Assembly: GCF_047948215.1 (NCBI RefSeq)
Contig: NC_134467.1
Span: 39,554,520-39,618,519 of the forward strand
Origin: Lycorma delicatula
Lineage: Eukaryota > Arthropoda > Insecta > Hemiptera > Fulgoridae
Direction of reading: 5' to 3'
Length of the DNA stretch: 64,000 nt
Part shown: one piece after another, positions 1 to 11,847 of the stretch
Layout: each line of letters begins with the position of its first letter
Numbering within the stretch: position 1 is the stretch's first letter
Notes under the pieces: model-generated
Told to the model about the DNA's origin: nothing
Database searches by the model: none
The model's input: only the letters and a program-made list of their open reading frames with translations
Translations under genes and position numbers: made by a program

Positions 1-380
1 AGGGGTTTTCTTTTGAAAATTAAACGGTAGAACAATATTGTTGCTATCATGCCAAAAGTCAAAAATTCAGTATTTTATTGAGATAATTTTTCATGTAGTT
101 TTTAAGGAAAAAAAATCATTAACTGCATATCATCAATAAAACATGAGAAAATCTGTAAGTATAAAAATAAGGTAATTTGGTTCGTGTAAGAAGTCAATAT
201 CAGTGAGTTAACACCCTCATCAATGCGAAAAAAAAAAATTATGATACGTTGAGTATTGTAAAAGTCAGACAACAGAATGCAGTGACCCCATTTGTAAATA
301 TTACGGAAATCTTTTACTTATATTTGTTCCTAAAGATGCATTAAACGAGCTTATCATCTCTATGTAAATATCTACAAAAA
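1..380. other. AT-rich sequence, no feature seen
   Basis: No open frame, splice-like pattern or recognisable repeat was found on either strand. The stretch ends where repeat family A begins. Confidence 0.6.
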
Positions 381-1495
381 ATTGATGTGGACACCACATG
401 ACTTCTTTGCACGCCTATTAAATTACATATAGAATTTTTATTTAAATCTAAAGTACATAAAATTTTATTTTATTAAGAACTTTTGATATTTATTTTTATT
501 GTTATTATTGAATTATTATTTATCGTAATTTTTTTTACAATTGGAGGTTAATAATTCAAAAACGAACAAATTTAAATTTAAAAAAAAAAAGTTAAAAAAA
601 AGGAGATGAAGTCTGATTCGAACCGATATGCCTTCCCCTAAGATCCAAATATTACATTTAACATTTTATATGGCTATAATTTTGGAACTAATGAAAATAA
701 GTACCACTTACATCATTGAAAAGCTCTCAATGAGAGCTTATTACTATAGTTTTAAAAAAAATCCAAAATCCAAACCTTTTTGGATTTTTTGGACACTTTT
801 TGTTCAGTCGATTCCAATCAAAAGGGAAGGTGCACTAGATGTTACAGCAGTCCTAAATACAAACCCACCGGGTTGGTCTAGTGGTGAACGCGTCTTCCCA
901 AATCAGTTGATTTCGAAATCGAGAGTTCAAGTCCTAGTAAAGCCAGTTATTTTTACACGGATTTGAATACTAGATCGTGGATACCGGTCTTCTTTGGTGG
1001 TTGGGTTTCAATTAACCGCACATCTCAGGAATGGTCGAACTGAGACTGTACAAGACTACACTCATACATATCATCCTCTGAAGTGATAATATCAACTGGT
1101 TTGGAAGTCGAGAGTTTCAGCGTTCAAGTCCTAGTAAAGCCAGTTATTTTTACACGGATTTGAATACTAGATCGTGGATACCGGTGTTCTTTGTTGGCTG
1201 GGTTTCAATTAACCACACATCTCACGAATGGTCGACCTGAGACTGTACAAGACTACACTTCATTTACACTCATACCTCTGAAGTATTATCTAAACGGTAG
1301 TTACCGGAGGCAAAACAGGAGTAAGAAAAAGCCCTAAGTACAAAATTTCACCCTCCAGCTCGTTTTTGAGTTATGCGAGATACATACGTACGTACGTATG
1401 GATGTCACACCGTAACTAGTCCAAATGGATTCAGAGATGGTCAAAATGGAGATTTACGTTAAAAGATTTACGTTAAAATCTGAAAACCGAAAGTT
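381..1495 (+). repeat. Repeat family A, copy 1 (interrupted by a SINE dimer)
   Basis: A dispersed noncoding repeat, seen at five places in the window. This copy opens with GATGTGGACACCACATGACT, runs through a block resembling the other copies (TTGTTCAGTCGATT..., GATGTTACA.CAGTCCTAAAT..., TTTTTGAGTTATGCGAGATA) and stops near 1495, where a mariner pseudogene begins. The block from 864 to 1332 is a SINE insertion, not part of the repeat. The short open frames here are not conserved between copies, so I do not call a gene. Class unknown. Better-preserved ends elsewhere show a short inverted terminus (TTCCTTGTACG / CGTACAAGGAA). Confidence 0.75.
864..1332 (+). mobile_element. SINE-A dimer inserted as a unit
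   Basis: A tRNA-derived SINE with a head reading CCCACCGGGTTGGTCTAGTG (box A-like TGGTCTAGTGG). The first monomer runs to about 1095 and lacks the box B spacer seen in other copies. A second, head-less monomer (from GTTTGGAAGTCGAGAG, with box B-like GCGTTCAAGTCC) continues to the tail ACCGGAGGCAAAACAGGAG. The pair is bracketed by CCTAAATACAAA (852-863) and CCTAAGTACAAA (1333-1344), a 12-bp target duplication with one mismatch. The dimer therefore appears to have inserted as a single RNA copy into repeat A. Confidence 0.85.
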
Positions 1496-2050
1496 AAGTC
1501 TGGACTATATGGTGGGTTGTCGTAAATTTCCTATTCAGATATTCTCAGTAAATCACGTGTCGGATCCGGAACATGTGGATGTGCATTATCGAATAGCAGG
1601 ACGATACCGTCAGTCAACCGCTCACGACGCTGATTTTTAATAGCGCGCCGCAACTTATGTAGAATTTCGCAGTAGGCTTCTGCAATTATAGTCGTTCCAC
1701 ATGGCATAAAATCGGTCAACAACATGCTAAACCGATCCCAGAAGATTGTAGCCATCAGTTCGTATCCAAATGGCTGTGGCTTGACCTTTGTCGGTCTGGT
1801 TGGTGATTGAGGATGACGCCATTCACTTGACTGCCGTTTTCTCCCTGGATTATAATACGAAATCTACGTTTCATCACCGGTAACAATTGAATTAAGAAAC
1901 TCATTACTTTTTTCTATGTAGCGAATTAAAAATTCTACAGCAGATCCCGTTCGAATTTTTTTAAGACGTTCCGTTAAGACGTGTGACATCCAAAGTTCAC
2001 AAACCTTTCTGATGCCAAAAATGGTAACCGATAAAGCTCTTGAAACATCT
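1490..2050 (-). pseudogene. Mariner transposase pseudogene (C-terminal half)
   Basis: Reading the minus strand gives a recognisable mariner transposase. The first catalytic region reads TGDET followed by an in-frame TAG where the family usually has Trp, then a conserved stretch and ATIFWDRFSMLLTDFMPCGT, then LLFDNAHPHV (second catalytic Asp), a stop, and NPPYSPDL (third Asp of the mariner DD34D triad). At least two nonsense changes and no N-terminal helix-turn-helix make it non-functional. It lies between repeat A and repeat B, so it probably inserted there or joined them by rearrangement. Known family function: cut-and-paste transposition at TA sites. No intact terminal repeats were identified. 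Confidence 0.8.
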
Positions 2051-2665
2051 ATAATTTTACGCCAATCACTTTCAAATTATTCCTTAAAACTAACTCAACC
2101 CAAAATCTCGGTTTAGTTTGTTAATGGGTTAATTGGACACCATGGGGTTGAAAATGGGAGAGCCTTTTACGAAAAAAAAACAACAACTAAATATCGCTAT
2201 AACTTTCTTATTAAGTAAGATATCGAATTCGTTTAACGTTTTTACTGTTCTTTGGATAAGGGCCTAAAATTGAAATAAGTAATGTTTTTTATGTAACCAA
2301 CCATTGGTCCAGGGGGTGGAAAAAATGGGGTTTCGAAGACAAAAAAAATCGTACCTCCCTTAATAGGCACAGTATCGAATCGTTTTAAAATGGTCGTTAG
2401 TTCTCTAAATATTACCTAAAACTTTGGCTGAAACATTTTTTGATATGACCAACCGTTACGGTAAGGAATGACCAAAATATTGCTGGAATTGTAAGAATAT
2501 GGGGCTTGTCGTATGTTAAACATGCAACCATTGCCGTATTGAATAAATTTGAAGTTTTTCTTAACTTTAACGTGGAAATTATTTTTATCTCCTACTTAGC
2601 ACCGCTGAAATCTAGCTCCGCCTTCCGGCGTGTCGAAAAGGATTTTTTTTCACATTAATGCTTTA
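2050..2665 (+). repeat. Repeat family B, copy 1
   Basis: About 0.6 kb, matching 31545-32160 in inverted orientation over most of its length. Shared blocks include GCCAATCACTTTCAAA, AATGGGGTTT.GAAGACAAAA, CCTCCCTTAATAGGCACA and the GC-rich end TCTAGCTCCGCCTTCCGGCG. No open frame is conserved, and the class is unknown. Confidence 0.75.
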
Positions 2666-4630
2666 TAGTGCGTAATTTTTAAATTAAACACATAATTTGA
2701 TTAAGGTGGTGAAATCTGACCCGTTCCTCGGAAAATTAAAAATGATTGATATTCAAGACTTACTCTTCATTAATTGATTGATTTTAATGATAATTTAATG
2801 TTATTTTCTAGAGGAAATTCCTCTGGTCATCCTGAGAAAAGTTTTTTTATAACTTATGTGTACGGAAGATTATTTAGTCGAAATAAACTATTTGAAGATA
2901 ATAATTTTATTGATATTGTGTAATGATTTGTATCCTAATGCCATTCTTTTATTTAAAGGATTTTGCGCAAAATTCATTTATTAATTTGTTGTTTTTTTTT
3001 TCATTCATTTCTATTTCTTCTAATTACTGTGATTTATGTAAAATATCTTCCATACTAATATTAATAATTAAGAGTAATATTTTCTATGAAAATAATGAAT
3101 TATGTTTATTAATACGAAAAAGCATTTGGCGGACATAATAAACATTTTGAATCGGTATATCAATATATAAAATATATATTAGTGTTTTGTGAAGATTTTT
3201 TTTTGTTATATTTGTTCGTTCAAGAGTTATGAATATGTATAAAAATATTGACGAAAACACGTATAAAACTGTAAAATTCTTTTTATAATTACACTGCCAC
3301 TTGTGTTAAAAAAAAAACAAAAAACCGTTGTATTAAAAAGACAGTAGTCAAAACAAACGCTATTATATGTATAGATTCAAGGACAAGTGAAAGTATATAA
3401 TAAAACTGTATAACAAAACGTCTTGTACGTGACCAATGTCATGTAGTGGAGAGGGGGGTGAGGGATGTAACATAGTCATCGTGTGTCTTTTTTATTTCTC
3501 TCTAGAGACAAATTAATACTAGAATTAACTTTGTATATAGTTTGCAGTCGTTAAAAATAAATCATTTATTTTTAAATTAATTTTATTTTGTGTTTATTTA
3601 AAAATATATTTAATTGATTAAATCAAAATTTATATATTTAAAATAAAATAACAAAAGTATTTGAATTATTTCTTTTAGTTTGTGTGTGCGTGTTTTTTTT
3701 TTGTTTTTTTAATACGGTATAGTTTTCATCATTGTATTTCCTTCATTAGTGTGATACCTATTCCAGTGAAACAAATTTTTGTGATAATGTTTTAATTATT
3801 GACAACTAAAATTGTATGAATGTATATCAGGCAAAATACGATTTTAATAATATAACTGCAATATACAATATATTTTGATTTGATTTATTTAGAAAAATAT
3901 TTATTACATAAATGTATTTATTAATTTATCGATTCATACGATTTCCTGGAAATTTTTAGTTGCTTATTATACTTGATTCGACCGTCATTATCAGCTGCAT
4001 CCCGTATTTTATACAGTTAGAATACTTTTAACTTATTTTATAACAAGAATATATTATTAATTAGAATCCAAAACCGGAATATTAGCCTGGAAAATTTATA
4101 TAGAAGCCATTAGTTAAATATGACTAGAAATGGCCGTAATTCGAATTATTAATTTCCTACATCGGAAGGTTTATTATAATCGTTTGGATGGCGATATATA
4201 ATTTCCTTGATTAAATTTAATGAATTATCGATTTTAATTTTAATATGTTCTATTTCTTTTTTTTTTTAGAATTTATTCAAATCATTAAATTTATTTGATC
4301 TTTATTACATCAATTTATCGTTCTGATCGGCTGTTGTTAATATACAATTTGATTTCAATTTTGTTCGGTGTAACCAATTCCAGTATCCTAAATTTTACAA
4401 AAATAATAACTTCCATGTTGAAACAAACAAATCTTCTTTAGTAGGATTTTTTCTTTTTCCTCTTCTTAATTTTAAATACGAGTTCTAAAAGCTTTTTGTA
4501 GATTTGTAAAAAAAAACAAAGTGAAAAGTAATATTGGTTAGGATATAAAGAAGTATTTGTAAAAAGTATTTTAGGGGTAAACGTTTAACTTAAACGTGGT
4601 GGTTTGTATCGATTAATTTTTATATCTTTA
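2666..4630. other. AT-rich intergenic stretch
   Basis: Many A/T homopolymers and short open frames without coding character. A G-rich patch near 3445-3470 is the only compositional break. I see no gene. Confidence 0.5.
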
Positions 4631-4659
4631 CTAGCAGACCCGGCAACGCTTCGCTACTG

Positions 4660-4717
<58 letters not shown>

Positions 4718-5405
4718 TGAGAGAAAGAGAGAGTTTAAATGAACACAATTGAAAATTTTATAAAAAAATTAAAAAACTGAACTTCACAAATTTTACCTTT
4801 CACTTATTTTCCTTCCCTTTCTTTTCCCTTGCGCCCTTCCCCTCCCAGTTTCCTTTTTACCTTTTACCGTTTTCCCCTTTCCCCCGTTTCCCATTTTCCC
4901 ACGCGTAAATCGGTCCATTAGTTTTTTGGTCTTTAGCGGACACACATACGAACATGCCTTTTATATATAGAATAAAAAAGTCTGTTTGTATATTTGTTTG
5001 ATTGTTTCGTAAATATCTCGACAACTGCCCCACCTAGCGGGTATAGTTTTTGGAAAAATATTTTCTTTCACATAACTAATATTCATATTCTGAATATGAA
5101 CCAGATCGAGTCCATAAATATAATATTTCTAAATATTTCAACCCTAGCGCCATCTAGCGGGTTCATTTTTTGTAGAAATAATTATTTCCATGTAAGTAAC
5201 ATGTATTCTGAATATGAGGCAAATCGAACCATATACACAATTTTTCGAAATATCTCGACGTCAACGCCACCTAGCGGATCCAAACAAATTCAGAAACCTT
5301 CGCGAGCGTGCGCACAACTCACTAAAGTTTCATCGCTATCGGATGAAAGGTTTAGGAAGGCATAAGAGACATACAGACAAACATTCATTTTTATTTATAT
5401 AGATA
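4631..5405 (+). repeat. Repeat family C, with internal 120-bp tandem units
   Basis: Starts CTAGCAGACCCGGCAACGCT and is followed by a (TA)n(GA)n microsatellite, a C/T-rich block (4795-4900) and then three tandem units marked by CTAGCGG at 5034, 5154 and 5271 (spacing 120 and 117 bases). It ends ATTTTTATTTATATAGAT. An inverted relative sits at 15221-15815. The open frame over the tandem units (4994-5365) simply repeats because the DNA repeats, so I do not count it as a gene. The class is not assigned; termini of this kind are common among non-autonomous insect repeats. Confidence 0.7.
4661..4735. repeat. (TA)n then (GA)n compound microsatellite
   Basis: About 15 TA units followed directly by about 20 GA units, with two interruptions near the end. 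Confidence 0.95.
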
Positions 5406-6257
5406 ATCATTGATTAAATAATTTATAAATTATAAATTAATTTTGTTTTGCTTTTATTATCCCACTGTTACTGTCAAGTGATAAAATGTTTTTCACACAG
5501 ATTTTGTTATTTCTTCATATTTAGAAGTGACTTGAAAAAAGTTATAAAGTTTCTATTTAAAGATGTACTCGTGTGTGTGTATGTGTGTGTATATATATAA
5601 AACAGTTAAACTTATGATTTTTTTTTTGTGAGATTACGGGCATCAACTACTATCGTTAATTAACCCTCATGGAAATTTGTATAATTAGTTTAATTAATTT
5701 TAAAAAAATTTTCTTTAAGTTACCTAACCTTAAAATTCGATAAATTTTTGAAACCAAAGTTTTTAATCTATTGAGTAAATTTTTTTCTATATGAATTTTT
5801 TATTTATATGAACAATAATGAATTTGTTGTTTAAATAGTCGAAATTAATGATATTATTAAAAATACATTTTACAGAACCGTACGATATTGTTGTTCGTTG
5901 GTATAAAATGGAGTTCGTGTAAAATTTTCTATTTCTTTACGGATTTAAAATTTGTAAAACGTTATTTACTTATATAAATTCTTCAATAGCTTTCTTTAAT
6001 TAGTAAAATAATTACAGTTGTAAAGATAGATAAAAATAATTTTCATATTCGTTCATAATGAAGAGATTAAAAAAATGTTAACCTAACATTAAATATTATT
6101 TTGTAATACTAAGGTACTCTAATTAATTATTATTTTTTTTATTTTAATCGCCTACAGAATTATTTTCAACATATAATGAAATAAATATATCGTCTGTAGT
6201 TATTTTTTTGTGTAAATAACACTTACATGTAAGTGATTTACGAAAATGCAAACATTA
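5406..6257. other. AT-rich intergenic stretch
   Basis: Nothing gene-like. It contains a short TG/TA run around 5570-5600. Confidence 0.5.
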
Positions 6258-6345
6258 ACCTACCGGGTTGGTCTATTAGTTAAACTCGTTATCCTTGTTG
6301 ACACAATGGTTATTATTAATGCTGAACTGACCATACTGCAAATAA
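6258..6345 (+). mobile_element. SINE-A head fragment
   Basis: CTACCGGGTTGGTCTATTAG resembles the SINE-A head and box A. The rest has diverged beyond recognition. Confidence 0.45.
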
Positions 6346-6384
6346 ATTGCAAGATCATCATCAAAATTATAAGTTGTTTTCATT

Positions 6385-7260
6385 TTATTTTTTTTTTGTC
6401 TTCATTCAATTGACTGGTTTGATGCAGCTCTCCAAGATTCCCAATCTAGTACCAGTCATTTCATTTCGGTATACCCCCGTATATTCTACATCCCTGACAA
6501 TTTTTTTTTTATGTATTCTAAACTTTGCCTGCTTACACAATTTTTCCCTTCAATCTGTCCCTCCAATATTAAAGCGACTATTCCAGGATGCCTTAATATG
6601 TAGCCTATAAGTCTGTTTATAGTTAAAATTAAACTATATTTTTCCAAATGCTTCTTTTTTCATCAATTTGCGCCTCAACATCTCTTCATTTGTCTTTTTA
6701 TTCACCCATCTGATTTTTAACATTCTTCTATAGCATTTCAAAAGCTCCTAATCTTTTCTTCTCAGGTACTCTGATCGTCCAAGTTTCACTTCCATATAAA
6801 GCGACACACCAAACATAGACATTCAAAAACAATTTCCTGATGTTTAAATTAATTTTTGATGTAAGAAAATTACATTTCTGACTGAAAGCTCGTTTTGCCT
6901 GTGCTATTCAGCATTTTATGTCACTTCTGCTCCGTCTATCTTTAGTAATTCTACTTTCCAAATAACAAAATTCTTCTACTTCATAATCTTTTCTCTTCCT
7001 ATTTTTATATTCAGCGGTCCATCTACATTATTTCTATTACATTTCATTACTTGTGTTTTGTTATTGTTTATTTTCATGTGTTAGTTCTTGTGAAGGACTT
7101 CATCCGTGCCGTTCATTGTTTCTTCTAAATCCTTTTTACTCTCAGTTAGAATTACTATATCATCAGTAAATCGTAGCATCTTCATCTTTTCACCTTGTAC
7201 TGTTACTCCAGATCTAAACTGTTCTTTAACATCATTAATTAGTAGTTTTATGTAAAGATT
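6385..7260 (-). pseudogene. LINE-1 family pseudogene, reverse transcriptase to 3' end
   Basis: The same non-LTR retrotransposon family as 10225-10986 and 15853-16012, read on the minus strand, but older and longer. The upstream part encodes KMLRFTDDIVILTES, the catalytic Y/FxDD box of reverse transcriptase with Ala changed to Thr. It is followed by the region corresponding to the C-terminal domain of the family, broken by several shifts. The plus-strand T run at 6388-6398 is the complement of the 3' poly(A) tail. It is truncated at its 5' end. Clade not assigned. Confidence 0.8.
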
Positions 7261-8239
7261 TTTTTTTTTAACTAACAAAAAATATACAGAATGCAAAAGC
7301 TGTGTAATTAGTATTGTATGACATGACCGCGTACTCGGGAAAGCCATGCAATGTATTTTATTTTGTCGGTTTTTTTTATAATATAAATGTACAAAAAAAT
7401 TATTTATAATTAATAGAATTTCATTTATTTGTTTATTTAAAAAATAGGCTGTATTTTATTAATTTTAACGTATGTCTATTAAAAAAAAATAAATTCATAA
7501 TCTGTCAACTATTAACTTTTGAGTTGATCTAATTTTTTTTTTTGTTTTATTAAAAAGAAAAATTGACTCGTGATTGAGCTTAGTCCTTGAATTTATTAAG
7601 AAATTTACGAATTAATTAAAAACAAATAAAACATTAAATACAATGTTTGTAGTTCTCGATACATTTTTATTTCTCCATTGACGTTATTAGTAAAACTAAT
7701 ATGTGAATTATTAATACACAACATTATTATTATTATTAATTATTTTATTGATAACTGAAAATGGTAATCAAAACATGAAATTCTAATAACTTGGAAAATA
7801 CGTTTTACAAAAGTATTGTTTTTCATACGAGACCCAAGATGTCGATAATTTATAAAATAAAATTCGAGAATCAACACAAAATATTCGTAGGGAACCATTG
7901 AATAATGCAGTATCATCCCAGACATCCTGTCAAACAACAGAAGGAGGTCATTCCCAATATTTATTAAAATGAAATGTACGTAAATAAGAAAACTTTATAT
8001 TTAATACATATATCTTTTTAAATAAATTTTTTTCGATATTGTCAACTTTATTACATTTTTATAATATTATTTATTTGCGACAGTTTTTCCTTAAATTATC
8101 AATATAATATTTTTCAAACACCAAATTTTATCCTGCCGCTATTTTGGGTACATCGTACCAAATTTTTATTAATATTATTTCCCTTATCTTAAAGAAACCT
8201 TTAAAATCTTACAAAGAGTGATACAATTTAAAACATTTG
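7261..8239. other. AT-rich intergenic stretch
   Basis: No open frame with coding character and no recognised repeat. Confidence 0.5.
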
Positions 8240-8460
8240 AGTTACAACCTCTGAGACACCCTCCTGAAGCCTTCCGGTCATACGAATTCGGATAGTAGAA
8301 TGCCTGGGTGATCGTGCAGGGACTAAAAATACAATATGGCTTAGATCCGGTCCCTGCATGATAAGAGGGGAGGTTTTTTAAAGTGTGAGAGCCCCGCACT
8401 GCCGTCAGTGCGGGCCTGACGTCGGCTGGCAGAGCTTTTTCCTCCCCCTACGGAAAGAAA
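8240..8460. other. GC-rich island with two consecutive hairpins
   Basis: A GC-rich stretch in AT-rich surroundings. One inverted repeat pairs ATCGTGCAGGGAC (8311-8323) with GTCCCTGCATGAT (8350-8362), one mismatch. The next is a perfect 9-bp stem, CCCGCACTG (8393-8401) with CAGTGCGGG (8406-8414), around the tetraloop CCGT. It may be a fragment of a structured retroelement end or an RNA. I do not recognise it. Confidence 0.6.
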
Positions 8461-9350
8461 AACAAAACACAACCTAAAACGCGTTTTCGACAATTTTTTT
8501 TAAATTTCTATCCCAGGTTAATCAAAACTAAAAATTCATGGACCTATTTTTTTTATGCGCGCGCGCGTTCAATCGAATTATAATTACAAAGGAGTGTTTA
8601 AAAACTGAATAAAATATTTATAAAATTAAACAATGTATTACATACATCATTGTTAATTTAATCTCATAGCAACATACGTTAAATCTTATTAAAATCATTC
8701 TGCGTAAGACAACCGTAACAGCAAGATTAAAGAAGAAAGGTGATATAAGAAAACTAATAATAAAATACGATAAAACATATTAATCGACTAAATTATGTTG
8801 AACTATCTAATATATTTGTTTTTTATTTTATTATACAACTTCGCTTCATTCGCTGTTGGTGTTATTATTTACGCAGTATTCAGCGCCCCACTACTAAAAT
8901 ACGTAGTGGGTGCGTTGATCTTGAAGAATTTAATTATAATTTTATCAAGATTTAGAAATTAAAATTTTTATAAACATCAAAATTCAAAGTTATCTAAATT
9001 TGAAGAGTAAATTATACAAGAAGCATCATCAAAATTCAACGTATATCGAATACATAAAACAAAATTTCTGTATGACAAAATTTTAATGCGACAAAATTTC
9101 TGTATGACAAAATTTTAATGCGACAAAATTTCTATATATGAATGAATATAAATTGTGTACAAAATTATTATTTTATTAATGTATAATTATTTTATTTTAA
9201 TAAAAATTATTTGTAAAAAAAATTGTTTTGAAATTTTATTTAAAAAACAAAATACAAATATTATGCGCGCGCGCGTGTGCATGTGAGTACATAATTTTTT
9301 TTCAGACTGATATATATTTAATTTAAAAATATTTAAAAAATCTGATAAAA
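8461..9350. other. AT-rich stretch with small hairpin and tandem repeat
   Basis: Contains an 8-bp stem CCCACTAC/GTAGTGGG (8887-8910) and the tandem repeat listed separately. No gene is visible. Confidence 0.5.
9059..9135. repeat. 32-bp perfect tandem repeat, 2.4 copies
   Basis: The unit begins ACAAAATTTCTGTATGAC at 9059 and again at 9091. A third partial unit starts at 9123. Confidence 0.95.
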
Positions 9351-9354
9351 AATA

Positions 9355-9985
9355 GGCATACATAACTTCCTTGTACGCCTATTAAATTACATACACACAT
9401 TTTTTTTTTTGAAAAGAAAAGTGAAAAGTACATAAAATTTTATTTCATTAATAATTTCTGATATTTTTTAATTTTTTTTTTATTACTAAATTAATATTTA
9501 TCGTAATTTTTTTTACAATCTGAGGTTAATAATAATCATAAATAAATCAATATATTTAAATAAAAAAAGACAAATTCTCGCCGATGTTTCTTCTCCTTAT
9601 AAGATCAAAATAATTCGATAATTAAAATTTTATTTTGTTCTAACTCTGGAACCGATGAAAAAAGTACCACTTATATATCGTTGAAAAGCTTTCAATGAGG
9701 GCTTATTACTGCAGTAATAAATTTAAAAAAAAGTTTTGGATTTTGAGTTTTTTTTTTACACTTTTGGTTCAGTCGAATGCAATAAAAATGGGAGGTGTTT
9801 AACTAGATGTTACAACAGTCCTAAATCCAAAATTTCAACATTCTACTGCTAATCGTTTTTGAGTTTTGCGAGTTACGTACGAACAGATGACACGCTGAAA
9901 GTAGTCAAACTTGATTCAGGGATGGTCAAAATAGATATTTCCATTGAAATCTGAAACCGCGATTACAATATATATAAAAATGATC
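9355..9985 (+). repeat. Repeat family A, copy 2
   Basis: Starts ACTTCCTTGTACGCCTATTA and carries the same ordered blocks as copy 1 (GTACCACTTATAT, GGTTCAGTCGAATGCAAT, AGTCCTAAATCC, CAGGGATGGTCAAAATAGA). The 3' terminus is replaced by AT-rich DNA. Confidence 0.8.
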
Positions 9986-10050
9986 TACGATATTTATCGA
10001 TTCAGTTATTGATATTTAATTGATTAATACATTTTAATTGTTTTTTGTTT

Positions 10051-10102
10051 ACAATATTGAACATTTTCTTTCATTTACAATATTGAACATTTTCTTTCAT
10101 TT
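10051..10102. repeat. 26-bp perfect tandem duplication
   Basis: ACAATATTGAACATTTTCTT plus six bases is repeated exactly at 10051 and 10077. Confidence 0.95.
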
Positions 10103-10108
10103 AATATC

Positions 10109-11143
10109 TTTTTCTTTTTCCGTAATTACCTTTATGATAATACTTTAGAGGATGATGTATGAATGTAAATGAAGTGTACTGTCTCAGTTCGATCGTTCTT
10201 GAGATGTGTGGTTACTTGAAACCCTTTTTTTTTTTTTGTCTTCAGTCATTTGACTGGTTTGATGCAGCTGTCCAAGATTCCCTATCTAGTGCTAGTCGTT
10301 TCATTTCAGTATACCCTCTACATCCTACATCCCTAACAATTTGTTTTACATACTCCAAACGTGGCCTGCCTACACAATTTTTCCCTTCTACCTGTCCTTC
10401 CAAAATTAAAGCGACTATTCCAGGATGCCTTAGTATGTGGCCTATAAGTCTGTCTCTTCTTTTAACTATATTTTTCCAAATGCTTCTTTCTTCATCTATT
10501 TGCCGCAATACCTCCTCATTTGTCACTTTATCCACCCGTCTGATTTTTAACATTCTCCTATAGCACCACATTTCAAAAGCTTCTAACCTTTTCTTCTCAG
10601 ATACTCCGATTGTCCAAGTTTCACTTCCATATAAAGCGACACTCCAAACATACACTTTCAAAAATCTTTTCCTGACATTTAAATTAATTTTTGATGTAAA
10701 CAACTTATATTTCTTACTGAAGGCTTGTTTAGCTTGTGCTATTCGGCATTTTATATCGCTCCTGCTTCGTCCATCTTTAGTAATTCTACTTCCCAAATAA
10801 CAAAATTCTTCTACCTCCATAATCTTTCCTCCTCCTATTTTCACATTCAGTGGTCCATCTTTGTTATTTCTACTACATTTCATTACTTTTGTTTTGTTCT
10901 TGTTTATTTTCATGCGATAGTTCTTGCGTAGGACTTCATCTATGCCGTTCATTGTTTCTTCTAAATCCTTTTTATTTTACTTTATTTTACTTGAAACCCA
11001 ACAACCAAAAACACCGATATCCACGATCTAGTATTCAAATAAGTGTTAAAAATAACTGACTTTACTAGGACTTGAACGCTGGAACTCTTCCAAATCAGCT
11101 GATTTGGGAAGACACATTCACCACTAGACCAAACCGGTGGGTT
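10109..11143 (-). mobile_element. SINE-A, split by a LINE insertion
   Basis: The tail half lies at 10109-10224 and the head half at 10987-11143 (box A region ends AAACCGGTGGGTTT). Removing the LINE and one copy of its 13-bp duplication restores a continuous SINE order, so the SINE was present first. Confidence 0.85.
10225..10986 (-). mobile_element. LINE-1 family, 5'-truncated insertion
   Basis: A non-LTR retrotransposon fragment with an open minus-strand frame of 236 residues (10952 to 10242). The protein is the C-terminal part of an endonuclease/reverse-transcriptase polyprotein: FCYLGSRITKDGRSRSDIK, then VWSVALYGSETWT, FEMWCYRRMLKI, VTNEEVLRQI, GRPRLEYVKQI and a terminal LALDRESWTAASNQSND. 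These blocks are typical of the region after the polymerase domain in insect LINEs. The catalytic domain is absent, so this copy cannot move by itself. The poly(A) tail appears as T's at 10225-10237. TTACTTGAAACCC flanks the insertion at 10212-10224 and 10987-10999, a perfect 13-bp target duplication. The intact frame suggests a young copy. Confidence 0.9.
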
Positions 11144-11533
11144 TCCTTTATTATCTAGTTAAAATACATTTGAATATGATTTGTTTTCTGTAAACTTAAT
11201 TCGTACCTTTTTACTTTATGTATTTTTATGTATTTATTAGCAAAGAGTTATTTTACCAAAAATTAAATCGTATTTCTAACACCAATCTTTTGTCTTTTAC
11301 TCTTAGCTTTAACTACTAAAAATAAATTTTTTTATAAATTTTTTTTTTTCAATTTTTATTCAGGTCAGATTTCACATAACTAAATTTACCCATTATTTTG
11401 TGTCCTGAGAATTACGATCTGCTTTAATTTAACCGAAGGTGCAGAAATCGGGACGAAATCTTTCGGCAACCAACAGTCGCTAACGATGCATTTCCAAACC
11501 TGTGTGCATCGAATTTTTATTATTATTTTTACC
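11144..11533. other. AT-rich intergenic stretch
   Basis: No gene or recognised repeat. Confidence 0.5.
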
Positions 11534-11545
11534 ATTAAAACATGA

Positions 11546-11835
11546 TTTTTTCTTTTTTCTGTTTAGTCTACTAGAACAAACATTCAGATATTACTTCAAA
11601 GGATGATATGTACGATTGTAAATGAAGTGTACTCTTGTACAGTCTCAGGTCGACCGTTCCTATAATGTATGGTTAATTGAAAACTCAACCACCAAAGAAC
11701 ACCCGTATCCACGATTTAGTATTCAAATTCATATAAAAGTAATTGTCTTTACTAAGACTTGAATACTGGAACTCTCGACTTCCAAATCGGCTGATTTAGG
11801 AAGACGCGTTCACCACTAGACCAACCCGGTGGGTT
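11546..11835 (-). mobile_element. SINE-A, full length
   Basis: A complete head, box B and tail on the minus strand. ATTAAAACATGA flanks it at 11534-11545 and 11836-11847, a perfect 12-bp target duplication. Confidence 0.92.
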
Positions 11836-11847
11836 ATTAAAACATGA

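Noticed and set aside
628..966. 112-codon plus-strand frame
   Set aside because: Crosses the boundary between repeat A and a SINE insertion; not conserved in other repeat A copies.
10159..11059. Plus-strand frames of 134, 68 and 69 codons
   Set aside because: Antisense to the LINE-1 polyprotein on the minus strand.
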